Assembly: GCF_029227915.1 (NCBI RefSeq)
Contig: NC_079885.1
Span: 7,192,001 to 7,256,000 of the forward strand
Length of the DNA: 64,000 nt
Reading direction: 5' to 3'
From: Hydractinia symbiolongicarpus
Lineage: Eukaryota > Cnidaria > Hydrozoa > Anthoathecata > Hydractiniidae
Each line of letters begins with the position of its first letter. Positions within the stretch are counted from its first letter, which is position 1. A program made the translations under genes and the position numbers. This document shows positions 57,612 to 64,000 of the stretch, one piece after another. A model generated the notes under the pieces. The model was not told the origin of the DNA and ran no database searches. It saw only the letters and a program-made list of their open reading frames with translations.

Positions 57612-60600
57612 ATGGCTCAAGAAAATGCTACCTTTAGTTTTATTGGTCAAAAGATATCAAAAATATGTTGGTGTGCACGCAATCATAGTTCGACAAACAC
57701 GAACCATTTCATAACTGGTAGTTACGATGACAAAACAAACTTTTTGACATATTGGAATATCCCAGATGAAGGAGTTGGCTCTGAACCAGAAATGATGAAT
57801 AATCTTCAAGTTGATGGTGTGTTAATTTTTGTCACTACTGGTAAATGCTACAGATCCATGATGGATTTTGTCAGTAAAAGTTTAAAAGGCCATGAAAAAA
57901 AATGTTTGTATACATCTAATTTTTTGTGTTTCCACTGTTGGTAAGTCTAATCCAAAAATTTAAAAACCAGTAATTTTTATGGTTAAAAAATGTGACCAGT
58001 TGCAGACACAATTTAGTTTCTACCAAGCAACTGGGAAAAATCGACTGAAGTAAGCTGAAAAAATTGTTATATAATGCGTGTACCTTTAGGGCCATTTGAT
58101 TTTCAATTTAATTGAAAATTGAAAATCAGAAATAGTTGCCAAAATTTTATTTTTTATTTTAATTTGAAAATCAAAAATCAAAATTATTTAATTATTTTTG
58201 AATTTCAATTTAATTTATAAATTGAAAATTAAAAATTAAAAATTTAAAATTCAAGAAAGATCAAAAAACAAAAATAGAAAACTTAAATTCAAATTTTGCT
58301 TTTCAATTTTAAGTTTCATTATGCACGTGGTGCATGGATTAAACATCAAACCAGTCTTCTCCCTGGGAATCTTAGGTTCTTGTATTGGGACATGGTCAAT
58401 GTAAAGAAACTAAGAATCCCTAGGGTGAGATTTATATCAAACCTGTCCTTTTAGGTCAGACTTAATTGCACCCGAATGTTAATCGGAAATTTAAAATAAT
58501 ATACCAATAACAAACGCCATTTAATGTGTTCTATAATAAACTGTCGATGAAGATTTAAGAAAAATGGACATTAATTTTGTTTCTGAATTGGTTGTTTTAT
58601 TAACGATTTAACACATATTTTTGTTTTGGTAGGTGTCAACACGGCTAACATGTTCACGATATTTTTTACGTTCAGTATAATACTATTTTTCAAGACAATC
58701 ACACATGTTTTTAAATATTGGTGTATTTACATTTCTCTAAAGTTCTCCTATCAAATTAATGGACTCTGTAAATAGTTGACCTCAAACACTTATAATATTA
58801 GCATAAACTTTTACTTCCAGATCTTTTTGAACAAAAGAAATCCAAGAGAATAGGATTGACGCATATCAATCAAAAGTCAATATATTGACGATATTGGTAA
58901 CAAAAAAATAAATCTGCCTGGCAGTCTCAGGACTTCCTTAAAAATTGGATACCAATCCCAGCTTCTTATGAAACGCTCCCCATAAAAGATCTATGTGAAG
59001 GAGTACAGATGAGGTTGGTTAAAAAGAACCTGTTGGTTTATAGCATCATATTTGATCGCCAAAGAAGAAAATATTATTTTTTGAATTTTTTGATTTTTAA
59101 TTTTCAATTTTTAATTATTTTTTTTAAAAATATTTGAATTTTAGTTTATAAATGTTGAATTTCAAAATAAAAAAGTTTTAAAAAAATGAATAGGTACCAA
59201 AATTTTGTTTTTTAATTTTCAATTAAATTGAAAATTAAATGGCCCTAAGGGTACACGCATTTAATATGCCCCTATAGGCTCAAAGGAGGTCTGGTTAACA
59301 CTTTTATGAAGGAAAGACTACCTGCCTAGCTGATTATCCCCCTTACTCACCAACTTTAATTTATTCACTGATCAGTGTGAGGAAAATTGCTAAATCCGCC
59401 CTCACCTTTACACTCAATAAACTGCTTGATTTTTTTTGTATTGTTTTAACATCCTCATAAAATGTAACTTCTATAGCCTTGACCACCAGACGTTAATTAA
59501 GTGTTAATCACTTGTATTAGCTGGTAATCTCTCTTAATGCTTATTACGCACACCTTATATAAACGCCAATAATGCCTTTAACCTTACTAACACGAACCCC
59601 ATTAGTGTAGAAGAGGACTTAATTTGCGTTTTTCTTGTTTAGGTTGTAGTCAACTTAGGCTGATTATTCGCACGTTATTTAACCCTATTCGGTCCGGGGT
59701 TTTTCGAACATAATATGACCCCGGAATCCGCCCCCCCTCAATAACTTTTCATAGGATTGTTCAAATTGAATCAAACTTGGCACACTTATAGTACGTCATA
59801 AAAGGAACAAAATGGCGGCAAAAAAATTTTGCTTGCGTCAGCACATTTTCTGTGACGTCATCAGAGGCTTAAAAATTGTTAAAAATGCCACTATCTGCTT
59901 AAAATATAATTACTTTTGTTCTAGAGCGAATTTTTACATTCTGTTTGAAGTTTCTGAGAGCTAAATAAAATTTTTTTAACATATCTTCTGGTTTTTACAT
60001 GGATCGAATAAAAAATTGCCAAAAATTGCCCGAAAATCCGTTTTTTCCGATTTTCGGGTAAAATCCGACAAAACCGGGAAATCGGAATAGTCACGTGTCA
60101 AAATTATTCAAAATGATTCTTCTTGATGAAACAAAGTTGTGTTGCAAGTTTCAAGTTCTAAGGATAATCCTAACAGGAGTTATTATGTTTTCCCCATTAT
60201 AAGGATTTCATAGAGATTTTAGGGGTAGTTTCGAGTAATGGCCAATATCAAAGCCTCTGAAAGGTATGGGACCTAAAAATTTAGCATGCAGGTGTCTAGT
60301 ATATAAATGTTGAAACTCAGTAAGTATCATAGCCATATAAGAAAGCAATCAGGAGTTATTAAAAAAAACCCGTCAGGGGGGGGGGGCGGAATCCGCCCCC
60401 CCCCCCCCCCCCCCCCCGGACCGAATAGGGTTAAGAAAAGAAACTTTTGCGTATTTTAGAGTTTCGTACACCTTGCTGGAGTAAATTTTTCACTGATTGT
60501 AATTTAAGGAATTTGATACTACATTAATACACCGAATCTTGACTAAATTTTTATTTGTTTGATTTTTCCCAAAAGAATAAATTTTCGCGTTATATCTAAA

Positions 60601-61987
60601 TTTTTAGAATTCGCGGGAATAAACTTGTGTGTTTTGCAAAAGAAATTTTAGCTATAATTACTGAGAGAATTTTTTTCGCGAAAATATCCATCCATGAAAG
60701 TTTTTTTCTCTTGAAGCATGTGATTCGTTAATTGATATGATGGTTTATTATAGGTTCAGTTACAGATATGGTCTTTATGAGCCCAAGCATGTTATTGTGT
60801 AGCTCAAGTTTAGGAGATGTTTCGTTAGTTGCTGTACGCGACCTTGGATTGAACGAGGTGCAAAAATGGCCAAAACTACATCAGTATGAAGCAACTAGAG
60901 AACCGTCGGTTTGTTGTTGCATAGCAACAAGCAACAACGAGATTATCACAGGTAGGTATGAATATTTGTTTTAAAATTGTCTTTAAATTGTCTTGTAACT
61001 GGTTTTCCAAATTATTATATGTTATAGCAGTACTTAAAAAAACTAAGCGTATTGCCTATCTGCTATCAGACTTTTTTTTTTGTCTTTCAATTTTCCTTTT
61101 AAAACCAAGAATAGTATTTAAAAGGTAGTAACTTTGATTTTGGGGCAAAATCGCGAAGGTTTAGTTCCACGAAAAAAATGATTTCTATAAATCGCAAAGG
61201 TTCATTCTCACAAAATATTGTGTTTTTTAGTTGTAAAAGAGTGTAGTTAGCATTTTGTTCTTGTTTTTTTATATTTTTATTTACTGTAGGCGGTGAAGAC
61301 GGCAGGATTAACCTGTTGCTTGTCGACCGCAAGAAGCCCGTGCGTGTACTAGAGAATGCAGATAGTTCGAACATCACTGGCATTCAATTTCTAACAACAA
61401 ATGAAATCGTTTCCGTCAACACTACGGGACAATTAAAGTTATGGGATATACGCCAACCTGAAATAGATAAACCGCAGAAAGTTTTGACTTTATCTGGTAA
61501 CGCTTGTCCCTTGTTATCGGTTGACAAACACCCCAATCAACCGCATATATTAGTGACCGGTCACGGCGATGGCGTTATCGGTATATGGGATGTAAGGCAG
61601 GAAAAAGCGCCGGTTACTTTAATAGACGCTCACCAAGCGGAAGTATGGCAAGTTAAATTTCATCCATTGTACCCGGACAATTTGTTTACTTGTTCACAGG
61701 ACGGTTCGTGCTGGTTTTGGGACGGCACCTCAATGATATCCGGTGCAAATGACATAAAAGCGATGAATCTAGCATCCGGACGCGTAAATGCAACCTTACA
61801 AACAAATGACATAGCCTCTTCGAGCGTTTGGCTATATATCGACGCAAACAAGCATAAAATGGAAACTTTCTCTTTACTGCCGGACAGTAAAAGTTCGGTG
61901 AATACATTTGATGTAAACGGTTCGTCGTTAATTTGCGGAACAGATAACGAAGCGATTGTTATTGTAAAAGATATTCCAGTCCGCTAG
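57612..61987 (+). CDS. NUP43: Nucleoporin Nup43 (WD40 protein), complete, 3 exons
   Basis: Nup43 is a seven-bladed WD40 protein of the Y-shaped (Nup107-160) complex in the nuclear pore scaffold, also found at kinetochores. Exons 57612-57816, 60754-60951 and 61290-61987 join in phase (G|GT, G|GC) to 1101 nt (366 aa; human 380). Recognisable strings: IGQKISKICW at the N-terminus, GGEDGRINLL, NADSSNITGIQFL, GQLKLWDIRQ, GIWDVRQ, HQAEVWQVKFHP, LFTCSQDGS, SLLPDSKSSVNTFDV and LICGTDNEAI. I chose ATG 57612 because homologues start about 10 residues before the QKIS motif. An in-frame ATG at 57552 would add 20 residues. A LINE ends 288 bp upstream. Intron 1 (2.9 kb) holds two MITEs. Confidence 0.95.
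58073..59261. mobile_element. 1.19-kb MITE with terminal inverted repeats, NUP43 intron 1
   Basis: Ends AATGCGTGTACC and GGTACACGCATT extend into inverted repeats of about 45 bp (..TAGGGCCATTTGATTTTCAA..) with few mismatches. Subterminal regions are long runs of AATTGAAAATT-type palindromes. No clear target duplication was found, so the superfamily is open. No coding frame is seen. Confidence 0.75.
59683..60430. mobile_element. piggyBac-type MITE, 748 bp, NUP43 intron 1
   Basis: Termini CCCTATTCGGTCCGGGG and the exact complement are flanked on both sides by TTAA, the obligatory piggyBac target; CCC/GGG ends also fit. The subterminal word GGAATCCGCCCCCC occurs near both ends. The right end has a run of 12 G, then CGGAATCCG, then about 22 C. 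No transposase frame is present. Confidence 0.85.
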
Positions 61988-62560
61988 TATTTTTTTATTT
62001 AGTTTAATGTAGAAAATTGTAATAAATCTCGTTCCTCAATTCGCGTGTCAAATTTTTACCTTTCTTCATCTTGACAGCGACATGATTCTGATAGGTAAGA
62101 AAGAATAGGTTGGGTTTAGAATATATATATTTTTAAAAATCATCCGCCAAAAATTTCATTGCGATCTGCGAGTCCTCTCTATTAACTGCTTATTTTCCTG
62201 ATAGTATTTAAGGCTGAAATTTAAGTCAAATCTGTTGTGCGAGAAAAAAAAACTAGTGTGTTTCGGCCCTCAAAATATTTAAATTATCATGTTCTTAACA
62301 ATGGAAAGCCTATCTATTTGCGAGTAACACGATGGTAAATGTGTTTTTCAAAAGTAATGGCCCTTCATCGTAGACGCTTTAGATTTGGAAAGCACTTTAT
62401 TTAGTCCTAATATAAGGTATTATTATGCTCTCCTATATACTATATTGCACCGCACTACACATCTCTAGTACCCCAAAGTATCCCAACCATTCCAAAGCAT
62501 CCCAGGGATGTCTTAGATTTCTCGTAATTTCAATGGTATATATAACATCATTGATCCCTT
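61988..62560. other. NUP43 3' UTR and downstream intergenic DNA
   Basis: AATAAA at 62021-62026 lies 34 bp after the stop and is the likely polyadenylation signal. The rest shows only AT-rich sequence; CCCAAAGTATCCCAACC-like words repeat loosely near 62470-62510. Confidence 0.5.
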
Positions 62561-62610
62561 TTTGTTACCAAACTGGTTCTAATCATAAAGTTTAGAAAGT
62601 ATAGAATTAA
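62561..62610. repeat. 50-bp direct repeat, left copy
   Basis: Begins TTTGTTACCAAACTGGTTCT and matches 62963-63012 with a single difference. The pair brackets the two fused mini-Helitrons. Confidence 0.9.
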
Positions 62611-62626
62611 AAAATTAAATAATTAG

Positions 62627-62807
62627 TCTCTTTAATAATAGACGTCGTCTGTCTGTGTGTCCGCGAAAGCCGTGTCCCGTAACGGAAACACGAAATTTTT
62701 TTAATGCGCATCAATACCAAATGTGATATATTTCTGTCCACTTTGTTGCAACGGGTTAATTTAAAGGACGGGCGACCCCGTGGATTTTTCCACGGGTTAA
62801 CGGCTAG
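62627..62807 (+). mobile_element. Mini-Helitron-like element A, 181 bp
   Basis: Begins TCTCTTTAATAATAGACGTC, ends CTAG, with the perfect hairpin CCCGTGGATTTTTCCACGGG ending 11 bp before the terminus. GTCTGTCTGTGTGTC lies near the 5' end. The base before the TC is G, not the expected A. Confidence 0.65.
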
Positions 62808-62953
62808 TCTCTATAATAATAGCCGTATTCCGTCTATCTGTCTGTCTGTCGTCACCCAAAATGGTAGCTTAGCTGCGGAAGTAGCGAGAAGCACGCAGTG
62901 CGGTATAAAAAGGACGGGTGAACCTGTGGATTTTTCCACGGGCTAACGACTAG
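62808..62953 (+). mobile_element. Mini-Helitron-like element B, 146 bp, fused head-to-tail to A
   Basis: Its 5' end TCTCTATAATAATAGCC directly follows the CTAG of element A. It ends ACGACTAG before a T, with the CTGTGGATTTTTCCACGG hairpin. The 5' thirds of A and B are alike; the middles differ. Confidence 0.65.
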
Positions 62954-62962
62954 TGTACTATG

Positions 62963-63012
62963 TTTGTTACCAAACTGGTTCTAATTATAAAGTTTAGAAA
63001 GTATAGAATTAA
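62963..63012. repeat. 50-bp direct repeat, right copy
   Basis: Near-identical to 62561-62610 (one C/T difference). Confidence 0.9.
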
Positions 63013-63360
63013 TTAAGTGGAATTTTGGGAATTTCATGGGATGTATTTAGAATAAGTACCTAATTTTGATTCCATTTTTGTTGCACGAAACTTTTTAGCG
63101 CGAAATTGGGGCGTTTGTGCAAAATTTATTATTTTTTTTACCCAAATTCGCAAAAATAAATTCGCACCTTTTCATTCCGCACGCTTAAGTTAAAAAAATA
63201 GAAACTGTTCTGATTGAATATTTATACCTGTAATAATAAAATATATAATATTTCACATTTTTCTGACATGTTGCAATTGAAAGCGAACAATTGGCGTTGA
63301 AATAGACCACGAATGATATATTTTGGGCCGCAAAAAGAAGGACTGTGAAATTTTCTTGTA

Positions 63361-63466
63361 CTAGTCGTTAGCCCGTGGAAAAATCCACGGGTTCGCCCGT
63401 CGCAACTAAGTTACCATTTTGCGTGACAGACAGACGGACAGACGTATACGGGCATTATGATATAGA
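63361..63466 (-). mobile_element. Mini-Helitron-like element, 106 bp
   Basis: On the minus strand it begins TCTATATCATAATGCCCG after an A and ends ACGACTAG before a T, with a perfect CCCGTGGATTTTTCCACGGG stem. It is nearly identical to the copy at 38786-38883, with 8 extra bases in the middle. Confidence 0.7.
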
Positions 63467-63815
63467 TGTCCAAAAAAACACACATAAAATGTCCTACCAG
63501 AAAAGAATCTGCGACGGAAGAGATTCTTGGATACTTTCTTGAAATCTAAGAAAACATGAAGCCGCGCATCAACAAAATAATTCAGGAAAAAAGGCAAAGA
63601 GATGCGCGGTCTGTCTTGCGATTAAAAGATATCCGATCCACGCTCAAGTCGTCTGAATTCAGAGAAACACAGAGAAATGACGTCACAGTTTTTATTTACA
63701 AAAAATCTCTTATAGGCATTGTATTTCGCGAATGTGCACTCATTCGTGTAGGTAAAAGATGTAAACAACAGAACACACAAGTTAAATAATCCATTTAAAC
63801 TTTTTTTTTTAAATA

Positions 63816-64000
63816 CAGTATTCTCTTCAAGTAACGGACACTCTAAAAGTCGGACACTTCTGATGAGCACACGCTTTGGTCTTACACCGGCCGTTTCTTT
63901 CTAATTTCCAAAACTTTCTAATTAGCGGACACTCAATTAGCGGACACTCTCATTAGCGGACAAATTTCTTTGCACAAAATGGCAAATATGGGCTTTTTTT
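63816..64000 (+). mobile_element. Left end of a pogo/Tigger-like DNA element, cut by the window edge
   Basis: After a TA dinucleotide the sequence begins CAGTATTCTCTTCAAGTAAC and then repeats GCGGACACTC-type words (ACGGACACTC, GTCGGACAC, three TTAGCGGACA words). This pattern is typical of terminal regions of pogo/Tigger elements. The other end lies outside the window. Confidence 0.5.

Noticed and set aside
57817-57944. Read-through extension of NUP43 exon 1
   Set aside because: Similarity to Nup43 stops at the GATG|GTGTG donor and the joined exon 2 restores the family sequence in phase.

Overview
The window is nuclear DNA of an intron-rich, AT-rich metazoan. It carries four conserved animal housekeeping genes with short exons, GT-AG introns and many kinds of transposons. 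Gene content and the style of the repeats suggest an invertebrate, most likely a cnidarian (perhaps a hydrozoan). That placement is inference; no diagnostic marker is present.

Layout. (1) 566-1284 (+): the last two exons of an ABHD4/ABHD5-type alpha/beta hydrolase whose 5' part lies before the window. (2) 1285-8637: intergenic DNA with a tRNA-like SINE head, a 16-bp minisatellite and a decayed non-LTR retrotransposon. (3) 8638-25839 (+): complete DCTN1 (dynactin p150Glued), 35 coding exons that join in phase to 1415 aa. (4) 26787-43488 (-): complete class-2 P4-ATPase (ATP9A/ATP9B, yeast Neo1 type), 30 exons that join in phase to 1136 aa, convergent with DCTN1. (5) 43489-57611: transposon-rich spacer holding an intact Ty3/Gypsy-type LTR retrotransposon (47251-52135, minus strand, identical LTRs, 5-bp target duplication) and a 5'-truncated LINE (about 55667-57323). 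(6) 57612-61987 (+): complete NUP43, 3 exons, 366 aa, with two large MITEs in its first intron. (7) 61988-64000: mini-Helitrons and the start of a pogo-like element running off the end.

The four genes act in separate processes: lipid metabolism, dynein transport, endosomal/Golgi lipid flipping, and the nuclear pore and kinetochore. They are neighbours, not an operon. No new multigene system was found. The most unusual things are structural: an inverted copy of an ATP9 exon edge with its splice donor inside an ATP9 intron; two related LINEs that both end just upstream of a same-strand start codon; mini-Helitrons of 98-181 bp, two of them fused head to tail; a piggyBac-type MITE with long G and C runs; and a possible EB1-binding SxIP motif in p150Glued.

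All exon borders were read by eye from splice consensus, reading phase and remembered family similarity. No alignment or transcript data were available.
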